From CAZZCN01 sp964652975 (GTDB taxonomy: Bacteria; Bacillota; Clostridia; Saccharofermentanales; UBA5734): a stretch of DNA of 64,000 nucleotides. How positions within the stretch are numbered: position 1 is the first letter of the stretch; each line of letters starts with the position of its first letter. Shown here one piece after another: positions 19,272 to 28,020 of this stretch. Location: assembly GCA_964652975.1 (NCBI GenBank), contig CAZZCN010000003.1:34764-98763 (forward strand), given 5' to 3'. The notes below the pieces were generated by a model. That model made no database searches. It saw only the letters and a list, made by a program, of their open reading frames with translations, and had not been told where the DNA came from. A program made the position numbers and the translations under genes.

Positions 19272-19808
19272 CTAAAACTCAATTCCTTTTCGTGCATTTA
19301 TACCTCTGTCGTAAGGGTGTTTGACCTTGTTAATGCAAGACACGTAATCCGCCAGCTCGATGAATTCAGGTAAAGGGTTTCGGCCGGTAAGGACCACCTC
19401 TAGATTTGCAGGTTTGCTTATAAGAAAATCAAGCACCATATCCTTGTCAATGTAGCCATACGAGGTCGCTCCGATCATCTCGTCAAGGACAAGCAGGACC
19501 TTTTGGGACGGGTCGATTTCGGCAACGGCTTCAATGGATTTTTGGAACATTAGCTCATGAAGCTCAATCATATGCTCCTTCTGGGCTTTGTTGAGCTCCC
19601 ATGTGTAGGCTTTGTAGAGGTCGGCATGAATGACTTTTACATTGGGCATGCTTTCCAGTATTCTAAGTTCGGAAGATTCGCCGCCTTTGAAACACTGCAT
19701 GATTACAACCTTGTAACCTGCACCGCTGGATCTGACTATAAGGCCTAGGGACGCGGTTGTCTTCCCCTTGCCCTCGCCGCAGTATATATGTATAAGACCG
19801 TTTTCCAA
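19272..19808 (-). CDS. cobO: Corrinoid adenosyltransferase (CobO/BtuR type)
   Basis: 178 residues. P-loop GEGKGKTT (11-18) near the N-terminus and the family sequence VLDEMIGA; it adds the adenosyl group of ATP to cob(I)yrinic acid a,c-diamide or cobalamin in the cytoplasm. The start is TTG at 19808, with AGGAGG seven bases upstream. No cobalamin riboswitch was recognised upstream and no other B12 genes are in the window. It lies 80 bp after the MBL gene and is probably co-transcribed with it. Confidence 0.93.
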   Translation of the reverse strand: MENGLIHIYCGEGKGKTTASLGLIVRSSGAGYKVVIMQCFKGGESSELRILESMPNVKVIHADLYKAYTWELNKAQKEHMIELHELMFQKSIEAVAEIDPSQKVLLVLDEMIGATSYGYIDKDMVLDFLISKPANLEVVLTGRNPLPEFIELADYVSCINKVKHPYDRGINARKGIEF

Positions 19809-19888
19809 AAATGTTCCTCCTGAAAATAATAATGTGTAAACGTAGATGCTATTAATCGGTATAACTGCAATGTGCCTTTATAGATGAA

Positions 19889-21508
19889 TCATTTATTACG
19901 CTTTTTCTTCGACCACTTCATCGCCAGTGTCAAAATCTGAGACGTAAATTTTGCAAGGTCCGAGTTTGCACCGCCCTCGTTTTCACGAATGACCTTGAGC
20001 AGGTGGTCTCCGGATTCCATAAGTCGCACATAGGCATCGGAAACCTTGCGTGGCTTTATCTTTTCTTGCTTGCGCACCACTTCTATTCTTAGACCTTCGT
20101 CTATCAGTGAATTGCGCATAAAATCAAATTTCGAGCGATAATTCGGTGCGATTACACTGTGCCCAAGATCTGTGAGAGTGGTGGAAAACGCTTCAACAAC
20201 GCTTGTTTCACCATGTATTACAAAAACTTTCTGAGGCTTTGGAGAATATGAGCCAATCCATTTGAGCAGTCCGGATTTATCTGCATGGGCCGAGAGGCCA
20301 CGGAAATTTACGATTTTGGCTGCTACGATAATCTCTTCACCGAATAGCTTCACATGCTTGATACCGTCAAGAATCATACGCCCAAGCGTTCCATTTGCCT
20401 GATATCCGACAAAAACTATTGAGCATTCTTTTCTCCATAAATTATGCTTTAAGTGGTGACGGATTCTGCCGGCATCGCACATGCCACTTGCGGATATAAT
20501 GACCTTGGGTTCTGTGTCTTCGTTCAGTTTTTTTGATTCCTCAGTGGTTTCTGTTATTCTGAGCCCCTCAAACTGTGTCGGATGAAATCCATCATTTATA
20601 ACTTTTATTGTTTCATCGTCTGCATAACCTTTTAGATTCCCGTCGTAGATGCGAGTAGCTGCTCCTGCAAGCGGGCTGTCGACGAATACTTTGAAGTTCG
20701 GAATGCTTTTTACAAGATTCTTTTCCTTCATTTCACGTATGAAATACAGCAGTTCCTGCGTTCTTCCAACCGCAAACGAAGGGATTATGACATTCCCGCC
20801 TTTTCCCAGCGTCTCGTCTATCAGTTGCGCAAGGTCATTTACATAGTCACCGCTGTGTTCGTGGTCACGGTCGCCGTATGTGCTTTCCATTACAACATAA
20901 TCCGCATCTTTTATATATTGGGGATCCCTTATTATGGGCTGGTTCAAGTTTCCTATGTCTCCGGAAAACACAATTTTCTTCGTTGTGCCTTTTTCTGTCA
21001 TCCAGACATGTATGCTTCCAGAGCCGAGCAGATGTCCGGCATCGGTAAACATGAAAGAGATTCCTTCGTCCATTTTTACCACTGTTTTGTATTCGCAGGG
21101 TACAACGAGTCGCAGGGTGTCCTCGACATCTTCAATCGTGTACATCGGTACAGCCAGGTCCTTGCCGGACCTTTTGCCCTTTTTGTTATCCCACTGCGCG
21201 TCCATCATCTGGATGTGTGCGCTGTCTCTAAGCATTATTGTAATCAGGTCAAATGTAGCGCGGGTTGTAAAAATCCTGCCGCTAAATCCGTTTTTTACAA
21301 GAAGCGGAAGCCTTCCGCTGTGGTCTATATGTGCGTGGGTCAATAAAACAGCATCGATTTCATTCGAGTTGAAAGGAAAAAACTGATTGTCCTTCTCATC
21401 CTCTCCCTGCTGCATTCCGCAGTCTATCAAAACCCTTGCATCGTCTACCTCGAGTTGATAGCAGCTGCCGGTAACCTCTTTTGCTGCTCCGTAAAATGAC
21501 AATTTCAT
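19889..21508 (-). CDS. Beta-CASP metallo-beta-lactamase-fold nuclease family protein
   Basis: 539 residues. The zinc motif LLTHAHIDHSGRLP (about 54-67) and later His/Asp ligands (GDIGNL, SAHADKSG) define the MBL fold; the beta-CASP insert is about 205-390 and the RNA-specificity motif region follows (VFVIHGE). Such proteins are usually RNases or 3'-end processing enzymes. ATG 21508 follows AAGGAG. The C-terminus extends about 70 residues past the usual core, a basic tail (MKWSKKKRNK) that could bind RNA. Exact substrate unknown. Confidence 0.88.
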   Translation of the reverse strand: MKLSFYGAAKEVTGSCYQLEVDDARVLIDCGMQQGEDEKDNQFFPFNSNEIDAVLLTHAHIDHSGRLPLLVKNGFSGRIFTTRATFDLITIMLRDSAHIQMMDAQWDNKKGKRSGKDLAVPMYTIEDVEDTLRLVVPCEYKTVVKMDEGISFMFTDAGHLLGSGSIHVWMTEKGTTKKIVFSGDIGNLNQPIIRDPQYIKDADYVVMESTYGDRDHEHSGDYVNDLAQLIDETLGKGGNVIIPSFAVGRTQELLYFIREMKEKNLVKSIPNFKVFVDSPLAGAATRIYDGNLKGYADDETIKVINDGFHPTQFEGLRITETTEESKKLNEDTEPKVIISASGMCDAGRIRHHLKHNLWRKECSIVFVGYQANGTLGRMILDGIKHVKLFGEEIIVAAKIVNFRGLSAHADKSGLLKWIGSYSPKPQKVFVIHGETSVVEAFSTTLTDLGHSVIAPNYRSKFDFMRNSLIDEGLRIEVVRKQEKIKPRKVSDAYVRLMESGDHLLKVIRENEGGANSDLAKFTSQILTLAMKWSKKKRNK

Positions 21509-21563
21509 ATGACAGGTCTCCTTCCAAGTGTAAATAATAAGTGTTTGTCGTTTGTGGTTTTAT

Positions 21564-21729
21564 ATATTTGTAAGGGATATGGTTTGCCGTTTGTTTTTGT
21601 TTGCAAATGTGTTAGTTGTTGTCTGTAGTTTGGGGTGTTGTGTGTTTGTAAGGGTTATGGTTTGCCGTTTGTCCTGGCTAGGTTTATGGTCTGGTTTTGG
21701 TTTGATGTTTATTTGTAAGAGTTATGATA
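21564..21729. repeat. GT-rich repeated segment
   Basis: TTTGTAAGGG, then A or T, then TATGGTTTGCCGTTTGT, occurs near 21567-21594 and 21645-21672, with a third partial copy near 21712. The plus strand is almost pure G+T here, a strong strand bias with no credible gene. Confidence 0.65.
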
Positions 21730-21794
21730 TATTATAAGTTTCTTTTGAGTTTTTTGCCATGCTTTATGAAAAATTATTTTGTGTTTTCGTTTAG

Positions 21795-21898
21795 TATAGC
21801 GTTTTAAATTATTTTATATAATTCATGTGCCATCAAAACGCATTCGGCAAACTATTTATTAGTATTTACAATTGTATAACATAAATAAGTTTGCTATA
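21795..21898 (-). repeat. Dispersed double-hairpin element, copy A
   Basis: About 104 bp. Its reverse complement aligns along its length with copy B (42718-42822), including the AATAGTTTGCCGAATGCGTT core and ends TATAGCAAACTTATT and AAAACGCTATA. The element is built from two inverted-repeat halves (AGCAAAC/GTTTGC and GCGTTTTGA/TCAAAACGC; the second half is weaker here). It lies between the MBL gene and the glycerol-1-phosphate dehydrogenase gene. Confidence 0.8.
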
Positions 21899-21933
21899 GA
21901 TCTTACCCTCTTGCAAGCTCATGGCAGTTTATT

Positions 21934-23367
21934 TTAGTAAATCTTACCCTCCGGCAGTCCTTTTGCGATTTCGTCAGCCAGATCATACAGGTGACCGAAT
22001 CTCTCCGCAATTCGCAGGATTGTGAACTTTGGGCGAACCTCCTTGCCGTGGGCTATGGCGTCGTAAGTCTCTGATACTGTGTAGCCAAGCTGATGAGGGT
22101 ACACAGGGCCTCCCATTGCTTCTATCATGGCTTTGTAGCTTGGTAGGAGCAGAGGAATTGTCTTTACAAAATCAATTCCGTAGGTGTTCATTGATTGCTG
22201 CAAAACTAGTTTCTGATCCTCCCATTTCTTACCCTGGGGAGGCTCGGATTCGTTTCGCGAAATGGCCTCGTCTGCAATACTGCCATACACTCTTCTAATT
22301 TCGCTTTTCCACTTTTCGGTAGGCATTATCGGCCTTTGTTCGGGCATGGCAAGGCTTAGAGAAGATGTGGCAAGGCTTTGAGATGGCGTAAACTGTCCAA
22401 AAAGTCTATAGTACATATAAAGTGATATCAATGTTCCTATACCGACCTTGTCGCCGTGAAGACTGCCGGTTTTTCCGGTTCGTACGTCCTTCATTTCGAG
22501 CAAATGTGAAATCTGATGTTCGGCGCCGGATGCAGGTCTTGTTGTGCCCATCATCTGCATGGCGATTCCGGTGAGGGATAAGACCTGCATTAGTTTGCCG
22601 CAGGCGTCGGGGTCCGCTTTGGCAAGCTCGTCGGATAGTGCCGTGCACTCGTACACGGCCTTTTCGACGAGAGTGGCGATAAGCGGACAGTAGGGCTCCC
22701 CCTCGACGTCATAGGCCAGTCTCCAGTCTATGACGGCGATGATCTTGGCGAGCACGTCGCCGAAGCCGGCAGCTGTCATTTTGCGAGGCGCGCTCGCCAG
22801 GATCTCGGTATCTGCGAAGATACCGAGGGGAGCCCGCCCCGGGTACGACGTCTTGAATCCGTCCACCATGATCGGCGAGGACGAAGACGCGTACCCGTCC
22901 ATCGACGCCGCAGTCCCGAACGCGACAAACGGCTTACCCATCATAAACGATGTGAAACGAACCGTATCAGTTATTGTCCCGCTTCCGCAGGACACCAGAA
23001 AGTCCACAGGTTCCTGCATAGCGATCAGTAATCTCCCTATGGCAGCGGAATCCGCGTGTAAATCGTCCCGCATAAAAACGAATTTGGAGGGATTATATTT
23101 TTTTAAGGATTCTAAAAGTCTCTCACCTGCGATTTCATATGTGTTTTTATCAAAAACAACCAGGCATTTTCCTGAAATTTCCAGTCCTTCTAATTCTTCA
23201 CCAACGGAATCAACAAGTCCTTTACGCAAAACAAGCTTTTGTGTAACCATTGTATGGCGTTTGCCGCACTCCGGGCAAATGAATGACTTGCCCATCAGGT
23301 CCTCAACGATTTCAGACACGCTCCAGCCCTGCCATTTTTCAAATTCCGGTTTTGTATTTTCTCCCAT
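21934..23367 (-). CDS. sn-Glycerol-1-phosphate dehydrogenase family protein
   Basis: 477 residues, longer than the usual 350-390 of the AraM/EgsA type. A dehydroquinate-synthase-like fold: NAD motif GSGTITDTVRF, and metal ligands Asp in GFGDVLAK and His in GAEHQISH and SLHGDKVG. Residues about 30-38 read CPECGKRH, a likely small zinc knuckle that is not part of the core fold. It would reduce dihydroxyacetone phosphate to sn-glycerol-1-phosphate, the archaeal-type backbone isomer, which some Gram-positive bacteria also make. ATG 23367 follows GGGGGA. Stands alone between two structured repeat regions. Confidence 0.85.
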   Translation of the reverse strand: MGENTKPEFEKWQGWSVSEIVEDLMGKSFICPECGKRHTMVTQKLVLRKGLVDSVGEELEGLEISGKCLVVFDKNTYEIAGERLLESLKKYNPSKFVFMRDDLHADSAAIGRLLIAMQEPVDFLVSCGSGTITDTVRFTSFMMGKPFVAFGTAASMDGYASSSSPIMVDGFKTSYPGRAPLGIFADTEILASAPRKMTAAGFGDVLAKIIAVIDWRLAYDVEGEPYCPLIATLVEKAVYECTALSDELAKADPDACGKLMQVLSLTGIAMQMMGTTRPASGAEHQISHLLEMKDVRTGKTGSLHGDKVGIGTLISLYMYYRLFGQFTPSQSLATSSLSLAMPEQRPIMPTEKWKSEIRRVYGSIADEAISRNESEPPQGKKWEDQKLVLQQSMNTYGIDFVKTIPLLLPSYKAMIEAMGGPVYPHQLGYTVSETYDAIAHGKEVRPKFTILRIAERFGHLYDLADEIAKGLPEGKIY

Positions 23368-23597
23368 GACTAATCCCCCATCAAAAAGTATTAATAATCA
23401 AAATTATAATCTTTAACACTCAAATTTATCAGTATCTATTATATTGTAAATTTTTAGAAAAATCATGTGCTAGAATTTTCTGATATGTTTTAATAACTTT
23501 GCAATTCCCAAGCCCTTCAAATTGAACCAGTTTTCATTAAATAGTGTCTGGATAGAAAAATCACGTGATACAAGTTCTCTAGTCCGTAAATTATATG

Positions 23598-23656
23598 GAA
23601 AAGCGCGTGACACTTTACGTGTCTGCCAACACTGCTATTGTTGGCAAGCGGTTTTC
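23598..23656. repeat. Predicted three-way junction element, copy 1
   Basis: Outer stem GAAAAGCGC (23598-23606) with GCGGTTTTC (23648-23656), one mismatch, encloses two hairpins: GACAC/GTGTC (23609-23623) and GCCAACA/TGTTGGC (23625-23645). The same layout is seen at 36519-36577. Confidence 0.7.
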
Positions 23657-23664
23657 TCAAGCTC

Positions 23665-23708
23665 TAATAGTTTGAATGGCGCATATATATGTGCCATTCA
23701 AACTATTA
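23665..23708. repeat. 16 bp perfect-stem hairpin
   Basis: TAATAGTTTGAATGGC (23665-23680) and its exact complement (23693-23708) enclose a 12-base alternating AT loop. It follows the three-way junction directly. No T tract follows, so a simple terminator is unlikely. The surrounding 23368-23849 region has no gene. Confidence 0.8.
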
Positions 23709-23761
23709 AAGTATTATAACACAACGTTTATTACGATAAATAATGTTTTTGCCATTTCATA

Positions 23762-23790
23762 TTGCTTTTGGCGTCAAAAATGTTTATGAT
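23762..23790 (+). promoter_or_regulatory. Candidate promoter of the flavoprotein gene
   Basis: TTGCTT and TATGAT with 17 bp spacing, 60 bp before the ATG at 23850, which has GAGGAAG as ribosome site. Confidence 0.5.
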
Positions 23791-23849
23791 ATTGTTTACA
23801 GCATTTACAGAAAGCTGTATGCAAAAACAAATTGAGGAAGTGAATCAAG

Positions 23850-24731
23850 ATGTACGATATAATAATCATTGGCAAGGGACCGGCGGGAATTTCCGCGGCG
23901 ATTTACGGGGTAAGGGCCAACAGAAAGGTTCTTGTTATAGCAAAGGATTTTGGCTGGCTCGCCAAGACCGACAAAATCGAAAATTACTATGGTTTTGAGA
24001 ATCCGATTTCAGGCATGGATCTTCTCACAGCAGGCATAAAGCAGGCCGAGAGACTTGGTGTTGAGTTTGCTGACGGAGAAGTCGTCGGAATTGAGAATTA
24101 TGACGGGTTCAAGGTCAAAACCCTTGGTGCGGAATTTGAATCAAAAGCAGTCATTCTGGCCACCGGTATGCCACGCAAAAAGTCCCAGATCAAAAATCTT
24201 ACAGATTACGAGGGTCGCGGAGTCGGATATTGCGCCATATGTGATGCGTTTTTCTACAGAGGCAAGGCTGTTGCTGTTGCAGGCAATGCTGATTATGCCT
24301 ATGAGGAGGCATCGGAGCTTTTGCCTTTCACCAAAAATTTGACCATCTATACAAACGGCCGTGAATACACAGGAACTGCTCATACGACTGATAATTTCGA
24401 TGAAAATATCAAACTCGACAAAAGAAAAATCGACCATCTCGAAGGCGAAGAAAAACTTGAGCGAATCGTTTTTGACGATGGAAGCTTTGCCTTGACGGAT
24501 GGGTTTTTCGTAGCGGAAGGAACTGCAGGAGCGATGGATTTTGCCTACAAGCTAGGTCTCGAAAACGACGGAAAGACAATCAAGGTTGCGAAGAACCAAA
24601 GCACTAATGTTCCCGGATTCTTTGCTGCAGGCGACTGTGTCGGAGGTATACTGCAGATCAGCGTAGCTGTTAGCGAAGGTGCGACTGCGGGTTTATCGGC
24701 GATTGAATTTTTAAAACAATCTGAAAAGTAA
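23850..24731 (+). CDS. Thioredoxin-reductase-like flavoprotein lacking NADPH motifs (FFTR-like)
   Basis: 293 residues. FAD motif GKGPAGISAAIYG (8-20), redox pair CAIC (about residues 131-134) followed by D, and the C-terminal FAD motif GDCVGGILQISVAV. The middle domain, which in NADPH-dependent TrxR has GGGxSA and HRRxxFR, here reads AGNADYAYEEA and YTNGREYTG, so both NADPH signatures are missing. Known clostridial ferredoxin-dependent flavin thioredoxin reductases (FFTR) show exactly this loss, so reduced ferredoxin or another donor is the likely electron source. No thioredoxin gene is adjacent. Fold certain, donor inferred. Confidence 0.85.
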   Translation: MYDIIIIGKGPAGISAAIYGVRANRKVLVIAKDFGWLAKTDKIENYYGFENPISGMDLLTAGIKQAERLGVEFADGEVVGIENYDGFKVKTLGAEFESKAVILATGMPRKKSQIKNLTDYEGRGVGYCAICDAFFYRGKAVAVAGNADYAYEEASELLPFTKNLTIYTNGREYTGTAHTTDNFDENIKLDKRKIDHLEGEEKLERIVFDDGSFALTDGFFVAEGTAGAMDFAYKLGLENDGKTIKVAKNQSTNVPGFFAAGDCVGGILQISVAVSEGATAGLSAIEFLKQSEK

Positions 24732-24830
24732 ATTTTCAGACCAGGGAAGATCTCCTATGCAATGCAAAATACATAGAATGATAAAATATAATTTTATCGC
24801 TCTGCACTGTATATGAGATGCAGTTTTGAT

Positions 24831-24929
24831 CCAGCCGAATCAGTTATGACTTGAAGAATCGCCCCAGCCTAATAAGTCATGGCTTGAAAATTCTGCCCAG
24901 CCGAATCATTTATGACTTGAAAATTAGGC
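24831..24929. repeat. Three tandem imperfect 33 bp repeats
   Basis: Copies at 24831-24863, 24864-24896 and 24897-24929 each start CCAGCC and contain ATGACTTGAA or ATGGCTTGAA. They are non-coding (in-frame stops). They follow a small hairpin (GATAAAAT/ATTTTATC, about 24780-24799) downstream of the flavoprotein gene. Confidence 0.85.
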
Positions 24930-24953
24930 TGTACGAAGCAAATAAAATGTCCC

Positions 24954-25017
24954 AACAACAACAATAACAATAATAATAATAATAATAATAATAGTAATAG
25001 TAATAGTAATAGTAATA
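24954..25017. repeat. Trinucleotide microsatellite in the leader of the UDG gene
   Basis: AAC repeats turn into AAT repeats and then into four AGTAAT units, about 64 bp in all. It ends seven bases before the ribosome site of the gene at 25038. The minus strand would read poly-Leu, which I treat as meaningless. Confidence 0.9.
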
Positions 25018-25037
25018 AAATATAAGGATGGTATAAA

Positions 25038-25649
25038 ATGTCAGACAAATTAACCTGGTCGGATTTTATAGATGAATGCAAAAACTGTCAGAAATGCGGT
25101 CTTGCCGCAACAAGGCAGAACGTTGTCGTATATCGTGGAAGTGTAAGAGCTCCGCTCATGTTTATAGGTGAAGCCCCTGGTGCACAGGAGGATGAGCAGG
25201 GAATGCCTTTTGTCGGAGCGGCGGGGAAGCTTCTCGACCTTTTGCTGACAGCCAATGCAATCCCTCCGGAGTCTTATCATATTTGCAATATAGTAAAATG
25301 CCGCCCACCCGAAAACCGTGTCCCCACGCCTGACGAATCCAAGGCCTGCAAGACCTTGCTTGCTACCCAGTTCAAGTTTGTAAAGCCACGTATCATAGTG
25401 CTTCTGGGAGCTACTGCATACAAGAATTTTACCGGTTCCACAGAAGGCATAACTAAAATCCGTGGTGAATGGATTGAGAAAAGCGGCTATCTTATCATGC
25501 CGACTCTCCACCCTGCTTATATACTGAGGAATAATAACGAGAGAATCTCGCTTTGGAACGACCTCGAAAAAGTAAGGGCCAAAATGGAGGAACTCGGGTT
25601 CCTCGAACCGCTCCCCCTTCCACCTGCAATGCCAACGGCAAGAAAATAA
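25038..25649 (+). CDS. Family-4 uracil-DNA glycosylase
   Basis: 203 residues. Motif 1 GEAPGAQEDEQGMPFVG (43-59) and motif 2 HPAYILRN match family 4 UDG. Cysteines in CKNCQKC near the N-terminus and at KCRPP and KAC are the expected [4Fe-4S] ligands. It removes uracil from DNA as the first step of base excision repair. ATG with AAGGATGG upstream; the leader carries a microsatellite. It converges with the URO-D-like gene. Confidence 0.93.
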   Translation: MSDKLTWSDFIDECKNCQKCGLAATRQNVVVYRGSVRAPLMFIGEAPGAQEDEQGMPFVGAAGKLLDLLLTANAIPPESYHICNIVKCRPPENRVPTPDESKACKTLLATQFKFVKPRIIVLLGATAYKNFTGSTEGITKIRGEWIEKSGYLIMPTLHPAYILRNNNERISLWNDLEKVRAKMEELGFLEPLPLPPAMPTARK

Positions 25650-25654
25650 TGTTA

Positions 25655-25678
25655 AAAGGGACACAATCGTGTCCCTTT
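25655..25678. terminator. Shared hairpin between convergent genes
   Basis: AAAGGGACAC and GTGTCCCTTT form a 10 bp perfect stem with a 4-base loop, placed between the UDG stop and the URO-D-like stop. It has only a short T run, so it may act in both directions weakly. Confidence 0.65.
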
Positions 25679-25684
25679 CGCATT

Positions 25685-26758
25685 TTACAAAAACTTCGAC
25701 ATCTCACCCGGCTTTTCGCCACGTAATTCACGGACTATCCGCACCATGTTGAGATATCCTTCAACAGGCACATAATCAGGTATTGAGTTTCCTGAGCCGA
25801 ATGCAAACCCACCGTGTCCTTTGCACTTGGAAACGACTGAATGTATGTATTCTTTCATTTCAGCATAATTCAGCCTGCAAACCGCATCGGTGTCTATGCC
25901 ACCGAAATTTCCTATCCTGTCACCGTACTTTTCGACCCAGTATGGGAACGGTGCAATCTGGTCTTCGTTTGAGTGCTTGGCATCTATTTTGGCTACTGTA
26001 ATCAAGTCCTCCATCACGTCGAAAATGCATCCGCAGGAATGCAGAAGAAAGGGCATCTCTGCAGCATGTACCAGTTCAATTATGCGTTTGTATTGCGGAA
26101 TGATAAATGCTTTAACATCCGGGGTTTTCAGCAGAGTGCTGCTTTTGAATCCTAGATCGTCTCCGAATCTCAGAACACAGTAAATGTCCGAATATTTCTC
26201 AATAAATTTCTGCCAAATGATAGAACTGACATCCCCTATCTTCTTAAACAGGTCTTGGTAGAGGGAAGGATCGTCTTCGGCAATATAGCAAAGGTCCATA
26301 AATCCTACGATATCCTGTACGCTCTCAAAAATTCCATTCCCAGGTCCACCGATACATTTCATTCCGACGGGCATTGTCTCTCGCAGCGCCTCATAAAACA
26401 ATGTGTATGCTTTAAAAAACAAATCCGGAATCTCATCCCACGGGTAACGGTCAAAATCCTCGCGTGTCTTGATAACTCCGTCCTTGTGGCCACCCAGTGC
26501 TCCGCTACCCGGCATGATAGGCCCGATGCAGGTTTCGTAAGAAACCGTGTCGTATCCCATTTCCAAAAAGAAACGGTTATAATTTCTAAAAAATTCTTTC
26601 TTTGACTCGTAATCGCCAAAATACAGTTCAGCGAACTTGCAATCCATGACTTTTTCCATAATTCCCGGGCTGATATAGTGTTCGTACAACGGGAGACGAA
26701 CTGCTTCAATGTTCTTTGCGGCATTAAGTATGTTGTTGTAATCCGGTTGAAATTTCAT
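25685..26758 (-). CDS. Uroporphyrinogen-decarboxylase-fold protein (methyltransferase-like)
   Basis: 357 residues of the URO-D superfamily: GGPGNGIFESVQDIVGFMDLCY, LRFGDDLGFKSSTLL, and a zinc-type HSCGCIFDVMEDL followed by KHSNED. The His-x-Cys motif is that of zinc-dependent corrinoid methyltransferases (MtaA/CmuA type) rather than heme-pathway HemE. It is followed upstream on the same strand by an AraC gene, an arrangement repeated at 41.7-43.9 kb. ATG 26758 follows AGGAGG. Substrate unknown; a role in methyl transfer or in a sugar-linked pathway is possible. Confidence 0.75.
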   Translation of the reverse strand: MKFQPDYNNILNAAKNIEAVRLPLYEHYISPGIMEKVMDCKFAELYFGDYESKKEFFRNYNRFFLEMGYDTVSYETCIGPIMPGSGALGGHKDGVIKTREDFDRYPWDEIPDLFFKAYTLFYEALRETMPVGMKCIGGPGNGIFESVQDIVGFMDLCYIAEDDPSLYQDLFKKIGDVSSIIWQKFIEKYSDIYCVLRFGDDLGFKSSTLLKTPDVKAFIIPQYKRIIELVHAAEMPFLLHSCGCIFDVMEDLITVAKIDAKHSNEDQIAPFPYWVEKYGDRIGNFGGIDTDAVCRLNYAEMKEYIHSVVSKCKGHGGFAFGSGNSIPDYVPVEGYLNMVRIVRELRGEKPGEMSKFL

Positions 26759-26990
26759 TTTGGTTCCTCCTCGTAAAATCGATTCAGTTTAGCTGACAAT
26801 GTTAGGGTTGTATGCTAATGTGTTTGTATGATAGTGTGGCTGATAGTATTTTCGCGAGTATGTTTTAAATACGGCTGTTATTAATTACAATATAAACGAA
26901 TTCAACCGTTTTTTATACCGAAATTATTTACACAAACATGTCAAAAATTTACTTTTTTATCTGAAGATATAAATCAGCTTGCTATGTGAA

Positions 26991-27902
26991 TCAGTGCAAT
27001 GACTGGATGAACTTTCGAGGTGAGTATCCACGCACTTTTTTGTAGCTTTTACTGAAAATCGAACTGTTGCCAAAACCCGTCTCCAGTGCTGCCCCAGTGA
27101 CTGTCTGGTCACCTTCGATCATTCTTCTCTCCGCTTCGCAAATCCTTATATACGACAGGAATTCATGAAATCCCTTTCCGGTATGTTTTTTGAAATATCT
27201 TGAAAAATATGAATAGTTGAAATTGAGCTGCAAAGCCGCCGATTTTAGGTCAAAGTCCGCTTTGAGTGCATTGTCTTCAATAAATTTAAGCATGCTCGTA
27301 AGGGATTTGTTTTTGACATAATCCTGCTTAAGCAGCACATTCGGTACAACCAGCAAATTAAGTCTTATCAGAAAAGATATCATCACGGAGATGTATCCTT
27401 TAATGGCAATTTCGAAACTAAGCTCTTTTTTGAGGTATTCTTCAAGTAAAAATGAAGAAATGGTTTTCATCGGTTCGAGATATGGAGTTCCGCCCAGGCT
27501 TTTCATCGGTGAAATATTTATATTCAAAAACGAGGTTATGTATATGGATTCAAATGAATTGGTGTAAATTGAATCAATGAATTCCGGCAGAAATTTGATA
27601 ACCATGATTTTTACATCGTCTTCCGGCTCGCAAAAAGTCGAGTGAACATCGCCCCTCTTGATAATTATAAGGTCGTTTTCGTTTATCTGGAATTTTTGGC
27701 GGTTAATCGTCTGCTCGGCGCTTCCCTTTACTACAAAAAGAATTTCAAAGCAGTCATGCCAGTGGGGAGCCACGGTGAAATGCGAGGAAAGGTTGTCCTG
27801 AAGCAAAATTTCAACTGCTATCGGACTTTGAAAATTCAATATGTCTTCGCAAAAAGATTCTATCTTGTTGTCGATCAAAATTTTCTTGTCATGTTGGCTC
27901 AT
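26991..27902 (-). CDS. AraC-family regulator
   Basis: 303 residues. N-terminal cupin (HWHDCFEILFVVKGSAEQ, NENDLIIIKRGDVHSTF) and C-terminal double HTH (about 200-300) with FDLKSAALQLNFNYSYFSRYF and GAALETGFGNSSIFSKSY. The gene lies 232 bp upstream of the URO-D-like gene on the same strand and may control it. AAGGG precedes the ATG at 27902. Confidence 0.9.
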   Translation of the reverse strand: MSQHDKKILIDNKIESFCEDILNFQSPIAVEILLQDNLSSHFTVAPHWHDCFEILFVVKGSAEQTINRQKFQINENDLIIIKRGDVHSTFCEPEDDVKIMVIKFLPEFIDSIYTNSFESIYITSFLNINISPMKSLGGTPYLEPMKTISSFLLEEYLKKELSFEIAIKGYISVMISFLIRLNLLVVPNVLLKQDYVKNKSLTSMLKFIEDNALKADFDLKSAALQLNFNYSYFSRYFKKHTGKGFHEFLSYIRICEAERRMIEGDQTVTGAALETGFGNSSIFSKSYKKVRGYSPRKFIQSLH

Positions 27903-28020
27903 TATCTATACCCTTCTCAAAATATTTACGGTGCTAAAAACACTAATATTTTTTAGTATATTATAAATATTTATTGTTTCAGGTTGTTGGAAAAATTTCT
28001 CAAGACTAGGCGATGGTATT

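Noticed and set aside
19809..19888. Cobalamin riboswitch before cobO
   Set aside because: The gap is only 80 bp and has no B12-box.
20825..21386. Long plus-strand frames of 150-173 codons opposite the MBL gene
   Set aside because: Shadows of the well-supported minus-strand beta-CASP gene.
22730..23416. 228-codon plus-strand frame
   Set aside because: Antisense shadow of the glycerol-1-phosphate dehydrogenase gene, no family match.
24831..24929. CRISPR-like array
   Set aside because: Three contiguous 33 bp imperfect units without spacers and no cas genes.
24869..25081. Minus-strand frame with a poly-leucine run
   Set aside because: Produced by the trinucleotide microsatellite in the UDG leader.
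25050..25664. 204-codon minus-strand frame opposite the UDG gene
   Set aside because: Shadow frame; the plus-strand protein has all family-4 UDG motifs.
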